Of a stretch of DNA of 64,000 nucleotides, positions 9,718 to 18,278 are shown one piece after another. Both the position numbers and the translations under genes were made by a program. Origin of the DNA: Candidatus Methanocrinis natronophilus (lineage in GTDB: Archaea; Halobacteriota; Methanosarcinia; Methanotrichales; Methanotrichaceae). Every line of letters starts with the position of its first letter. The stretch's first letter is position 1. The stretch covers positions 1 through 64,000 of the forward strand of contig JARFPK010000007.1 in the NCBI GenBank assembly GCA_029167045.1, read 5' to 3'. Below the pieces are notes generated by a model. The model worked only from the letters and a program-made list of their open reading frames with translations. It made no database searches and was not told the origin of the DNA.

Positions 9718-10611
9718 CTACCAGCCCCTGGTCTGAAGGACCTCGCCCTCCGGGAGCGTCCCGGCGTCTATACCCTTCATGGGGTCGCCGAGGCCTCTGG
9801 AGATCTCGACCATCTTCTTTGGGTCCCGGTAGTTGTTCACCGCCTCGACGATCGCCGAGGCCATAACCTCCGGCTTTTCGGATTTGAATATCCCCGACCC
9901 GACGAAGACGCCGTCAGCCCCCATCTGCATCATCAGGGACGCATCGGCGGGGGTGGCGATACCGCCAGCCGCGAAGTTCACCACCGGAAGCCGCTGCATC
10001 TGCCTGCACTCGAGGACGAGGTGGTAATCAGCCTCGATATCCCTTGATACCTTCAAAAGCTCCTCCTCGTTCATCCCCTTGAGGGACCGGATGGTGCCCC
10101 ATATCAGCCTCATGTGGCGGACCGCCTCCCGGACGTCGCCGGTCCCGGCCTCTCCCTTCGTCCTGATCATCGCCGCCCCCTCCTTGATCCTTCTAAGGGC
10201 CTCCCCCAGGTTCCTTGCGCCGCAGACGAAGGGGACGGTGAACCTGGCCTTATCGACGTGGAATTCATCGGCAGGGGTCAAGACCTCCGATTCGTCGATC
10301 ATGTCTACCCCGATAGCCTCCAGGATCTGAGCCTCCGCGAAGTGGCCGATCCTCACCTTGGCCATGACGGGTATCGATACCGAGTCGATGATCTCCATGA
10401 TGATCTTTGGGTCTGCCATCCTGGCGACCCCACCCATCTTCCTTATGTCTGCCGGCACCGCCTGGAGGGCCATGACCGCCACGGCCCCGGCCTCCTCAGC
10501 GATCACGGCCTGCTCAGAGGTGGTGACGTCCATGATCACCCCCCCCTTCTGCATCTTAGCAAAGCCGCGTTTGAGCAGCTCCGTGCCGAAACGAAGTTCT
10601 TCCAGTTGCAT
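9718..10611 (-). CDS. pdxS: Pyridoxal 5'-phosphate synthase lyase subunit PdxS
   Basis: A 297-aa protein matching PdxS/SNZ along its whole length. It makes PLP from ribose 5-phosphate, glyceraldehyde 3-phosphate and ammonia. Recognisable blocks are [13 protein letters not shown], the lysine-bearing [20 protein letters not shown] and [13 protein letters not shown] with the phosphate-binding GSGIFKS. The C terminus ends in the family-typical RGW. It is the first gene of a pdxS-pdxT-coiled-coil operon on the minus strand, with pdxT in the next frame right after the stop codon. Upstream on the sense strand is a long polypyrimidine tract (10693-10805). Confidence 0.97.
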   Translation of the reverse strand: MQLEELRFGTELLKRGFAKMQKGGVIMDVTTSEQAVIAEEAGAVAVMALQAVPADIRKMGGVARMADPKIIMEIIDSVSIPVMAKVRIGHFAEAQILEAIGVDMIDESEVLTPADEFHVDKARFTVPFVCGARNLGEALRRIKEGAAMIRTKGEAGTGDVREAVRHMRLIWGTIRSLKGMNEEELLKVSRDIEADYHLVLECRQMQRLPVVNFAAGGIATPADASLMMQMGADGVFVGSGIFKSEKPEVMASAIVEAVNNYRDPKKMVEISRGLGDPMKGIDAGTLPEGEVLQTRGW

Positions 10612-10692
10612 GATAGTCAGATGCCCCGATCTTTTTAAGCCGTCTACAAGTGAGGGGCGAATAAATAAACTTTGCTCCCCCCGGCCGCCACC

Positions 10693-10805
10693 AGAGGAAG
10701 AGCGGGAAGGGGGGAGGGAAAGAAGAGCTGAGGGAAGGGATCGGAAAGAGAGGAGGGGCAGAGAGAAAGGGCGGGAAGGGAAAGAGAGAGAGAGGGGGGC
10801 AGGGC
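10693..10805. repeat. Polypurine/polypyrimidine tract
   Basis: About 113 bases are nearly all purine on the plus strand, broken by only about eight pyrimidines, with runs such as GGGGGGAGGGAAAGAAGAG. It lies between the 3' end of the beta-propeller gene and the start of pdxS, both on the minus strand, so the transcript across it would be C/U-rich. It may be a U/C-rich termination region, a triplex-prone tract or the pdxS upstream region. No reading frame is supported. Confidence 0.7.
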
Positions 10806-10865
10806 CCTGATATAGCCACCCCGTCTACTCAACGGGCTGGGCCCCCATCCTGATCACCTTCACGG

Positions 10866-13800
10866 CTAATCCCTGTAGATCTCGTACATATAGACGTCCT
10901 TCTTCCCGTCCCGGTCGTCTACCCAGACGATCTTGGAGCTTCCAGTCCGGGGATCGGTCTGGTTTCCGGGACCCGAGTAGATCTCCATCTCCCTGCCCGT
11001 CGATATATCCAGGGCTCGGATGTCCCAGTCGCCGTTCCTGTTGTCCTGCCATACGAGGATGCCATCGGCGATGTGGGGTTTCGTCTGGTCCGATGGATGG
11101 TCTGTCAACTGGGATACCTTCCTCGTGGCTATCTCGTAAGAGTAGAGGTCCCAGCTCCCGCTCCTATCGTCCTGCCATACTATCAGATTGCCGTCGGTCG
11201 TCGGGTTGATCTGGTTTCCGGGGCCGGTATAAACGGGGATCCGGTTCTGACCCACCCACATATAGATGTCCCAGTTGTTGTTCTGGAACGACTGATATGC
11301 TACGATAGATCCTCCGGCGGAGGGGCTCTCTCCCCGGGGCGGGACGGCCTCCCTCGGCTCTACTGTGTAGAGGGGCTTCTTGTTGACGAACCACCCGAAG
11401 GCCGGAACCGGCCGGTCGCCCCAGGCGAGCATCTCTTCGCTGATCGAGGGCCTCGATGGCTCGGTGATACCCCGTTCCAGCTGGGTCCTGTTGACGGCGA
11501 CTATGTCCAGGGCCCGGATCGCCCAGGATTCGAACTGCTCCTCATAGTGCATCCAGACCACAATATCGTCCTTGATGTTGGGGAACATATCCAGCTCCTG
11601 CCCCGCGGCGAGGGGCCACTCGACGTTCTCCACCAGGTTGTAGAGGTAGATGTCGGGGTTTCCGGTCCTATTGTCCATCCAGACCACCCAGTCACCGCTG
11701 ACCGCCGGATGGGTCTGGTCTCCTGGAGCCTGGCTTATGATGCTGATCTGGTCAGATCCCAGGTTATAGTAACCGAACCTCCCGCTGGGGGATATCAGCC
11801 AGGCCAGCCTGTGGTCGAGGTCGAGGCGAACCTCCCCCGGCCCCCTCGCCAACTCCCGGTCCCTCCAGGTGTTCGGATCGAAGGTGCGGATCAACCATTC
11901 ATCCCCGGTCCTCTCCTGGTATACGATCCGGTTTCCGTAGACCTTCGGTTCGGCCTGGTAGCCGGGCCTCGCGTAAGCGCGCCCCCACTTCCTATCCCAG
12001 AAGTAGTAGCTGATGTCGCCGGTCGTCGAGTCCTCCCATACGATGACGTTGCCGCTGACATCGGGGTTTATCTGGTCTCCATCGCCGGTGAGCCTCGTCT
12101 CCGCCCCGCTGTTCAGATCCTGGACGTAGATGTCCCAGTTCCCGTTCCTGTCGTCCTGCCATACGAGGAGGTCCCCGCTGATCGCCGGATTGATCTGGTC
12201 TCCCCCCTTTCGGGCAGGGACGTTCAATGGCGCCCCGGCCAGGTCCTTGACCATCACCGCCCAACCCCCAGAAGAGTCGTCCATCCAGGCGATCCTCCTG
12301 TTGTGGACCGAAGGCCTGATCTGATCGCCCCTCCCCTCGGCGACGACGATCTCATCCCTGGTGGCGAGGTCGAGGGCCCGGATATCCCAGTTCCCGTTCC
12401 TGTCGTCCTGCCATACGAGGAGATCGCCTCCGACGGCGGGGCTCCTCTGGTCGCCGGGTCCCCGGACGAGGGGGCTCTCGCGCCTGTTGTAGAAGTCGAA
12501 GCCGAAGATGTCCCAGTCCCCGCCCCGGTTGTCCGCCCAGACGATGAGGTTCCCGCCGGTGGCGACGTCAGCCTTCTCCACCAGAAGGATGGGGTCGTCG
12601 GAGACCCTCCTCGTCATGATCTGGGGCGTTTCGGAGGCGTAGTCCATCCAGACGATCCGGTCGCCGCTGAGGAACTGGGTGCCACCGGCGACCTTCACAA
12701 AGAAGGGAAAGCCTACCCCGTCGTTCGGCCTCTGATGGCCTGGCCCGGTGACGATCGGCACCTCCCTCTGGAGCCTCAGGTCGTAGAGGTAGATGTCGAA
12801 GTTGCCGTTCCTGTCGTCGAGCCAGGCGACCCGGTCGCCTGATATCACCGGCTGTACCTGGTTTCCTATGGCGGTGGTTATAACCGTCTCGACGCCGGTG
12901 GTGAGGTTCTTTGCCCTGACATCCCAGATTTCGTTCCTCTCATCGGTCCAGACGATGACGTCCCCGCAAATCCAGGGCTGCTGCTGCTTTGCTGGATCTG
13001 TAGTCACCTGGGACTCGGTCCCGGTGATGAAGTCGTATACGAAGATGTCCCAGTTCCCGTTCCTGTTGTCCATCCAGGCGAGAAGATCTCCCCGGATCGT
13101 GGGGGTCGCCTTCTTCGAGGCTACGTTCGTGATCTGCTCCACCTTCCCGGAGGCCACATCGTATACGTAGACCTGATCTTGGTCTTCTCCCGTCCGCGCG
13201 TCGATCCAGACTACCTTCCCGTCGGCGACCATCCCGTACCTCTGATCCATCGGCTCGGAGGTGACCACCGTCTCCCTCCCCGTCGATAGGTCGTAGAGGA
13301 AGATGTCGAGGTTTCCGTTTCTATTGTCAGTGTAGACGATCAGATCGCCGCTGATGCTGGGACTACTCTTCTCGTCCTTCGAGTCGGTGATCTTCCGCTC
13401 CTCCCCGGTCTTGAAGTCGTACATGTAGACGTTGTAGATCCCGGTCCGGTCGTCGGTCCAGACGACCCTATCCCCGTCGATCCAGGGGTTGGTGTGGTTG
13501 TAAGGGGTTGATGTTATCCGGTCGTCGGCTACCAGGTTGAAGTCGTAGATATATATGTCAGAGTCCCCGGCCCGATGATCGGTCCAGACGACGCCCCACT
13601 CGCCCAAGGCGGGCGCCATCTTCATCGAACCGGGACTTATGGCCATCTCGCCGCCGGTCCTGACATCGTAGAGGTAAATCTCGGCGACGTCTCTCCTGTG
13701 ATCCTGCCAGGCGACGAGGTGGCCCTTCACCGAGGGAGCGGTCTGCAGGCCAGGCCTCTCGATCACCGTCTCCTTCTTCGTCGTCAGATCGAATATGACG

Positions 13801-14492
13801 ATGTCAGATAGCCCCGTCCTGTTGTCGGCCCAGACGACGAGGGAGCCGTCGATGTCGGGGAAGGCCTGGTCCGCCCCGGTGGGGCTGACGGCCCCCTCCC
13901 GCCCGGTGGAGAGGTCATAGAGGTAGATCTCGGATACCCCCTTTCGGTTGTCGGTCCAGACGATCAGGTCGCCGCTGATCTTCGGCTGGATCTGATCATT
14001 GGGGTCGGTGGTGATCCGCATCTCTTCATCTCTGGAGAGGTCATAGAGGTAGATGTTCCAGCCGCCGTCCCGGTTGTCCATCCAGACCACCCTATCCCCA
14101 TCAATATCTGGCAGGAACTGGTTTCCCGGCGCGGTGCTGATCGACCTCTCTTCCCGGGTCAGCGTATCATAGAGATATATATCCGCCTCCCCCGTCCTCA
14201 TATCCTGCCAGACGATCCGATTTCCCGAGACCGCGGGGTGATCCTGGAAGCCGGGATAGAAGGATACCCCTCGCTCCGTCCTGGTCTCGAGGTCGTACAT
14301 GAATATGTCGAAGTTACCGCCTCTGTTGTCCGCCCAGACCACTATGGAGCCGTCTATGGCAGGCTGTTCCTGCAGGCCTGCCCAGGTGCAGATGGGCCGC
14401 TCTTTTCCCCCACTCAATCCAGATGCAACGCCCGCAAAAAGGAGCGATGCTGCCAATAAAACTATGATCTGCCTCGACATCTTAGCACTCAT
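10866..14492 (-). CDS. Giant secreted TolB/WD40-like beta-propeller repeat protein
   Basis: A 1208-aa protein with an N-terminal signal peptide (IIVLLAASLLFAGVASG). The rest is a chain of more than twenty units of about 43 aa. Each unit carries the core VVWxDNRxGNxDIYxYDL followed by a turn such as PGNQxxPxISG. These are TolB-type beta-propeller blades, enough for three or more propellers. Such proteins are common in the envelopes of Methanosarcina and Methanothrix relatives and are thought to mediate surface contacts; no enzymatic residues are evident. The minus-strand promoter has a TATA (CTTATATATTC, about 14540) and a short leader. The repeats stay in frame throughout, and the complementary strand is also open for long stretches, a by-product of GC-rich repeats. 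Confidence 0.85.
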   Translation of the reverse strand: MSAKMSRQIIVLLAASLLFAGVASGLSGGKERPICTWAGLQEQPAIDGSIVVWADNRGGNFDIFMYDLETRTERGVSFYPGFQDHPAVSGNRIVWQDMRTGEADIYLYDTLTREERSISTAPGNQFLPDIDGDRVVWMDNRDGGWNIYLYDLSRDEEMRITTDPNDQIQPKISGDLIVWTDNRKGVSEIYLYDLSTGREGAVSPTGADQAFPDIDGSLVVWADNRTGLSDIVIFDLTTKKETVIERPGLQTAPSVKGHLVAWQDHRRDVAEIYLYDVRTGGEMAISPGSMKMAPALGEWGVVWTDHRAGDSDIYIYDFNLVADDRITSTPYNHTNPWIDGDRVVWTDDRTGIYNVYMYDFKTGEERKITDSKDEKSSPSISGDLIVYTDNRNGNLDIFLYDLSTGRETVVTSEPMDQRYGMVADGKVVWIDARTGEDQDQVYVYDVASGKVEQITNVASKKATPTIRGDLLAWMDNRNGNWDIFVYDFITGTESQVTTDPAKQQQPWICGDVIVWTDERNEIWDVRAKNLTTGVETVITTAIGNQVQPVISGDRVAWLDDRNGNFDIYLYDLRLQREVPIVTGPGHQRPNDGVGFPFFVKVAGGTQFLSGDRIVWMDYASETPQIMTRRVSDDPILLVEKADVATGGNLIVWADNRGGDWDIFGFDFYNRRESPLVRGPGDQRSPAVGGDLLVWQDDRNGNWDIRALDLATRDEIVVAEGRGDQIRPSVHNRRIAWMDDSSGGWAVMVKDLAGAPLNVPARKGGDQINPAISGDLLVWQDDRNGNWDIYVQDLNSGAETRLTGDGDQINPDVSGNVIVWEDSTTGDISYYFWDRKWGRAYARPGYQAEPKVYGNRIVYQERTGDEWLIRTFDPNTWRDRELARGPGEVRLDLDHRLAWLISPSGRFGYYNLGSDQISIISQAPGDQTHPAVSGDWVVWMDNRTGNPDIYLYNLVENVEWPLAAGQELDMFPNIKDDIVVWMHYEEQFESWAIRALDIVAVNRTQLERGITEPSRPSISEEMLAWGDRPVPAFGWFVNKKPLYTVEPREAVPPRGESPSAGGSIVAYQSFQNNNWDIYMWVGQNRIPVYTGPGNQINPTTDGNLIVWQDDRSGSWDLYSYEIATRKVSQLTDHPSDQTKPHIADGILVWQDNRNGDWDIRALDISTGREMEIYSGPGNQTDPRTGSSKIVWVDDRDGKKDVYMYEIYRD

Positions 14493-14617
14493 CCTGTCGA
14501 AGTTCAGCCGAATATCTCAACCCCGCCTCTTGGGCGGAGAATATATAAGCCCTTACCCCGGGCCGGGGTGTATCCCCAGATGTGTGTATTGGTCCTCCTT
14601 TCCAGGGGAGGGAGGAT

Positions 14618-15721
14618 CTACTTCCCCCTTGTGACGATGGTGAGGACGTCCTCGTCGGCGAGGATGTGATCGAGGCCCACCGATTGGCCGGGGAACTTGG
14701 CGCTCTTCCCCCAGACCTTGGCGTACCGGAAGAGCCGGACGAAGTCCCTGTGGAGGTGGTCGCAGACCGTCCTGATGTTGGACCCCTCCAGGATCACCAG
14801 GGGCTCTTCCATATCCGCCTTCCCCCTCTGGGGCTTGAGGTATACCCTGATGAAGCCGAGGGTATCATATATCAGCTCTTTGAGCTCCTCGACCCCGACC
14901 CCCTCCTCGACAGATATGGGTATGAAGTCGCGGCCGATGGTATTTCTTATATCATCCCGGACGTTGTCGTACTCGAGGTCGATCTTGTTTATGACGGCTA
15001 CCTGGGGGACGTAGATCCTGTTCCCGGCGAGGAAGTCGACGAGGGTATCGGTGTCTATATCCTCCCTGATGGTGATGATCCCGTTGACGATCCCGTAGGC
15101 CCGGAGGATCTCGGCGATCTCGACCTCCGTCATCCTGGTGAGAGGGAGGGTGTTTCTGATGATGATACCCCCCTTATCCGAGGGGCTGAGGGTGATGTCA
15201 GGGGGGACCTTGTCGAGCCTGATCCCGGCATCGTATAGCTCCCGCTCCAGGACGTCGAGGCGGTAGCTGTAGACGTCCCCCATCAGGAGGATTATGTCTG
15301 CGGCTCTAGCCGCCGTTATCACCTCGCGACCCCTCCCCTTACCCCGAGAGGCGCCCTTTATTATACCGGGCATATCCAGGATCTGAATCTTGGCGCCCTT
15401 GTAATCCATAACCCCCGGTATAACCTCCAGGGTGGTGAAGTTGTAGGCCCCCACCTCGGAGTCCGACCCCGTCAGCCGGTTGAGGAGGCTCGACTTTCCG
15501 ACGGAGGGGTAGCCTACGAGGGCGACGGTGGCATCTCCCGACTTCTTGACATAGTAGCCCTTCCCGCCCCCGGAGCCCTTGATCCTCTGAAGCTCCTGCT
15601 GAGCCTTCAACTTCGCGATCTTGGCCTTGAGCTTGCCTATATGATGCTCCGTGGCCTTATTCTTCTGGGTGTTGAAGATCTCCTCTTCAATAGCCTGGAT
15701 CTGCTCGTCGATCGTCGCCAT
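14618..15721 (-). CDS. DRG/OBG-family GTP-binding protein
   Basis: A 367-aa archaeal DRG homologue, a translation-associated GTPase. A Lys-rich N-terminal helix precedes the G domain: G1 VALVGYPSVGKSSLL, G2 NFTTLEVIPG, G3 ILDMPGI and G4 NKID. A C-terminal TGS domain (about residues 290-365) ends ADEDVLTIVTRG. The typical insertion after G3 is present (GASRGKGRGREVITAARAAD). It sits upstream of the beta-propeller gene on the same strand with a 125-bp gap holding that gene's own promoter, and divergently from rps8e. Confidence 0.95.
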   Translation of the reverse strand: MATIDEQIQAIEEEIFNTQKNKATEHHIGKLKAKIAKLKAQQELQRIKGSGGGKGYYVKKSGDATVALVGYPSVGKSSLLNRLTGSDSEVGAYNFTTLEVIPGVMDYKGAKIQILDMPGIIKGASRGKGRGREVITAARAADIILLMGDVYSYRLDVLERELYDAGIRLDKVPPDITLSPSDKGGIIIRNTLPLTRMTEVEIAEILRAYGIVNGIITIREDIDTDTLVDFLAGNRIYVPQVAVINKIDLEYDNVRDDIRNTIGRDFIPISVEEGVGVEELKELIYDTLGFIRVYLKPQRGKADMEEPLVILEGSNIRTVCDHLHRDFVRLFRYAKVWGKSAKFPGQSVGLDHILADEDVLTIVTRGK

Positions 15722-15914
15722 CTATGACCTGCCTTCATCCTCCCCGGGTCATCCCTTCCGCCGGCGGGGAGACGGATTTCTCAGCCCCCTGGGGTGCCCT
15801 TACATATTAATGGTTTGGGTTCTTCGTCGATCGATCAGATGGTGGCCCGGCCCATGGGGGAGGAGGAAAGTATAAATATCGCCCTTCATGACTATCTCCG
15901 GTCCGGGGTATAGT

Positions 15915-16295
15915 ATGAAATGGCAAGGAAAATCGAAGAGAAAGTTCACGGGCGGAAGGCTGATCTCTAACCGGGGAAAGAAGAAGTACGAGCTGGGAAG
16001 AGAGGCCGGAGAGCCATACATAGACGCCACCAGGAAGAAGAATATCAGGACAAGGGGAGGCAACTCCAAGGTGAGGCTCCTCAGGTGCGACGTAGCCTGC
16101 GTCTCCGATCCCAAGACTGGAAAATCCAAGACCGCCAAGATCGAGAGCGTCAAGGAGAACAGCGCTAACCTCAACTACATCAGGAGGAGCATAATCACCA
16201 AGGGCGCCATAATAAAGACCTCCCTGGGAACGGCCCGGGTCACCAGCAGGCCGGGTCAGGAAGGGGTCGTCAACGCCGTCTTGGTCTTTGAGTGA
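15915..16295 (+). CDS. rps8e: Small ribosomal subunit protein S8e
   Basis: A 126-aa protein starting MKWQGKSKRKFTGGR, the standard archaeal S8e N terminus, which decides the ATG at 15915 over the one at 15888. Basic residues are spread along the chain, and the family blocks TRGGNSKVRL and RRSIITKGAII are present. It is found only in archaeal and eukaryotic ribosomes, which fixes the domain of this organism. A TATA (AAGTATAAATATC, about 15868-15880) gives a short leader of roughly 10-15 nt. The next gene, a DUF1922 zinc ribbon, follows 31 bp downstream. Confidence 0.97.
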   Translation: MKWQGKSKRKFTGGRLISNRGKKKYELGREAGEPYIDATRKKNIRTRGGNSKVRLLRCDVACVSDPKTGKSKTAKIESVKENSANLNYIRRSIITKGAIIKTSLGTARVTSRPGQEGVVNAVLVFE

Positions 16296-16326
16296 GCGGC
16301 AGATCCCATATATCCAATCTATTTTG

Positions 16327-16536
16327 ATGTACCTGATATTCAGGTGTGCCGGGTGCGGCCGCCACCTCTACGCGGAGGAGCGGACCGCCACCAGGACCTG
16401 TCCCTGCGGCAAGAGGATCGCCTTGAATAGAGCGGTGATCATCTCCAGGGCACAGGACGAGAGGGAGGCGGGAGATCTGGTCAGGGCCCTACAGATGGGG
16501 GGGCGGGATATGACCGGCTTCTCCCCTGCGGGATGA
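16327..16536 (+). CDS. DUF1922-type zinc-ribbon protein
   Basis: A 69-aa protein starting MYLIFRCAGCGRHLY, with a second Cys pair CPCG, together a small zinc ribbon (CxxC-x15-CxC). Length and sequence match the archaeal DUF1922 family, which usually lies beside ribosomal or translation genes, as here after rps8e. Function is unknown. An in-frame TTG at 16288 would overlap the rps8e stop, but conservation starts at the ATG used here. Confidence 0.8.
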   Translation: MYLIFRCAGCGRHLYAEERTATRTCPCGKRIALNRAVIISRAQDEREAGDLVRALQMGGRDMTGFSPAG

Positions 16537-16726
16537 TACGTCTTCAAACCCCAGCCCCCCTCCTCAAAGCAGGCCATATCTGACGGTCATAGATCATATC
16601 CCCATCTCTTGTCCGGGGGAGGTAGCCCCGCTGCCGCGCAGATCTAGGCCCCACCAACCTCCGGCAGTATCGTGGAGGTTGTACATCGCCCCAACATAAG
16701 ATCTACGTGAAAAATAACCATTTAAG

Positions 16727-16820
16727 CCCCTCGGACCGAGGGGGGTCTGGAGGCGGGATCGAACGAAGCCGTTTCGTCCAGCTCCGCCTCCAAAAAGGAG
16801 GGAGGGGGCCCTCCCCTCTC
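16727..16820 (+). promoter_or_regulatory. Palindrome and structured leader before the curlin-like gene
   Basis: A TATA-like CATTTAAGC (16719-16727) is followed at once by the perfect palindrome CCCCTCGGACCGAGGGG (16727-16743), placed where an archaeal repressor could block polymerase. Next comes a strong hairpin: TGGAGGCGG (16748-16756) pairs with CCGCCTCCA (16784-16792), enclosing an ACGAA/TTCGT inner stem. A second GGAGGGAGGG/CCCTCCC-type stem lies at about 16796-16820, and a CTTGGCGC/GCGCCCAAG stem runs just before the coding sequence. The start codon used is ATG 16861. The stems are direct observations; control of the secreted repeat protein is an inference. Confidence 0.55.
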
Positions 16821-16860
16821 CTTGGCGCGTTGCGCCCAAGAACCATGGGGGTTAGTGAGA

Positions 16861-17606
16861 TGAAAATGTCAAAGATATCGAGGTGGACCACAGCCCTGCT
16901 GGTGGTCCTGCTCGCAGCATCGTCTTCGTCTCTAGGCTACGCGAATACCGTAAGCCAGAGCATCAGCATGAACGGACAGGGTGGCTACGTCAGCCAGAGC
17001 TCATCGAGTTCGGTGATCGTCTACGGCTCCAACAACTATGTGAGCCAGAGCGTCACCCAGAACGCCCAGGGCAACTACATCACCCAGTCCGCCGCCAACG
17101 CCGCCGTCGTCGTTGGGGACGGAAACACCGTCCACCAGGGGGTCCATCAGAACGCCGATGGTAGCTACATAATGCAGGCGGGGGCCAACGCCGTGGCCGT
17201 CGTCGGAGACAATAACGACGTATACCAGGACGTCTCCCAGACGGCAGTTGGGGACGATATCTTCCAGACCGGGTGGAACTCGGGGACGATCATAGGGGAC
17301 GCAAACTCCCTCACCCAGACCACCTTCGCCTCCGCCAGGACGAGGCCTGCTCCCCACGCCGACCCGGTCCAGGATATGAGCAACTTCGCCTACATCGCCG
17401 GCTCCTACAACGACGTCGGCCAGTCGATCATCGGCTACGCCTTCGTAGCCACCGGCGACGGCCCCATAATCCAGGGCGGAAGAAACGTCGTCCAGACCCC
17501 AGACCCCCATCGGAACTCCTTCCGTCAGGGGATAAGCTTTTCAGGACATTCGGGGCCTGGGTCGCTGTTGATGCAGTCTGCCCAGAACGAGGTGAGGATC
17601 GGCTGA
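16861..17606 (+). CDS. Secreted curlin-like repeat protein
   Basis: A 248-aa protein with a signal peptide (TALLVVLLAASSSSLGYAN) and then about six imperfect units of about 31 aa. Each unit contains V-x-Q-x(3)-Q-x-A-x-G-x-Y-I-x-Q followed by N-x-x-x-V-x-G-D-x-N. Regularly spaced Gln, Asn and Gly, with small residues between, resemble curlin (CsgA/CsgB) strands that stack into a cross-beta amyloid. The last two units diverge and contain a Pro/Arg/His stretch. There is no Csg export machinery nearby. The ATG at 16861 is preferred over the longer frame because it sits directly before the signal peptide. It could build fibres of the cell envelope or sheath; another beta-solenoid fold is possible. 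Confidence 0.65.
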
Positions 17607-17745
17607 GTTCTCGGAAGAGCAGTAGAACCCTCCGTCCCTTATTTTTTCTATATCCGTCATCGAGGGATCTATCTAAGGTCGATAGGCCCGACTTTTTCCA
17701 TAAGTATATAAACCTCTGGGGCTACAGCCCCCCTGGGGTGATAGA

Positions 17746-18192
17746 TTGCCAGAAAGGCGATTTAATCCGTTAACCATAACGGTGATGGCCTTCGCCATCA
17801 TCCTCTTTGCAGAGGCGGCCGGAGCGACGACCTGGAGCCCGGGGACGTACAGCCTCGGTGTCGGCGCCTTCTCCCCGGCTTCCCTGGAGAAGAGCGCAGA
17901 CAAGAATTTCGTACAGCTGAGCGGCTACGGGTTGCTCGGGAGCCGGACGGTTCCGACTCTACCGGCGGCCCAGCAGGGGTCGGGAGGAGAGGTGGTATCC
18001 ACCAGCTCCGCCGCTCCGGTCCAGCTGGGAAGCGTCGGCCTGGCCAGCTGGCAGCCGGCCGCCCCGGGGACCCTCCAGCTGAGCGGCTACCACGGGAACA
18101 TGGGCGGCTATACGAACATATTCTATCCGTCCTTCTTGCTCGGCGGCAGCTTCGGTGGAGCTGGAGGCGGCGGTTGCGGCGGTTGCGGCTGA
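17746..18192 (+). CDS. Small secreted protein with Gly/Cys tail
   Basis: A 148-aa protein beginning at TTG 17746, supported by GGTGAT 3 nt upstream and a TATA (AAGTATATAAACC, 17701-17713). A signal peptide (ITVMAFAIILFAEAAGA) precedes a mature region rich in Ser, Gly, Pro and Gln. LQLSGYHG and VQLSGYGL are repeated phrases. The C terminus is FGGAGGGGCGGCG, with two cysteines suited to cross-linking or thioether attachment. I do not recognise the family. It follows the curlin-like gene by 139 bp but has its own promoter; a joint envelope role is inferred from position and secretion. Confidence 0.65.
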   Translation: MPERRFNPLTITVMAFAIILFAEAAGATTWSPGTYSLGVGAFSPASLEKSADKNFVQLSGYGLLGSRTVPTLPAAQQGSGGEVVSTSSAAPVQLGSVGLASWQPAAPGTLQLSGYHGNMGGYTNIFYPSFLLGGSFGGAGGGGCGGCG

Positions 18193-18278
18193 CCACTCAC
18201 CGCTCTGCCGATCCATCTTTTTTTCCCCTCAACATTCCCCTGATCGGAAGCTTGCGCCGGGATATTTTCGCCAGCGGT

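Noticed and set aside
11073-12842. A 589-aa open frame on the plus strand
   Set aside because: It is antisense to the beta-propeller gene; its periodic sequence mirrors the repeats of the real protein and it has no ribosome site or family match.
10866-14492. Regular 120-130-bp periodicity that might be a CRISPR array
   Set aside because: The periodicity comes from in-frame 43-aa beta-propeller blades; there are no identical direct repeats with unique spacers and no cas genes.
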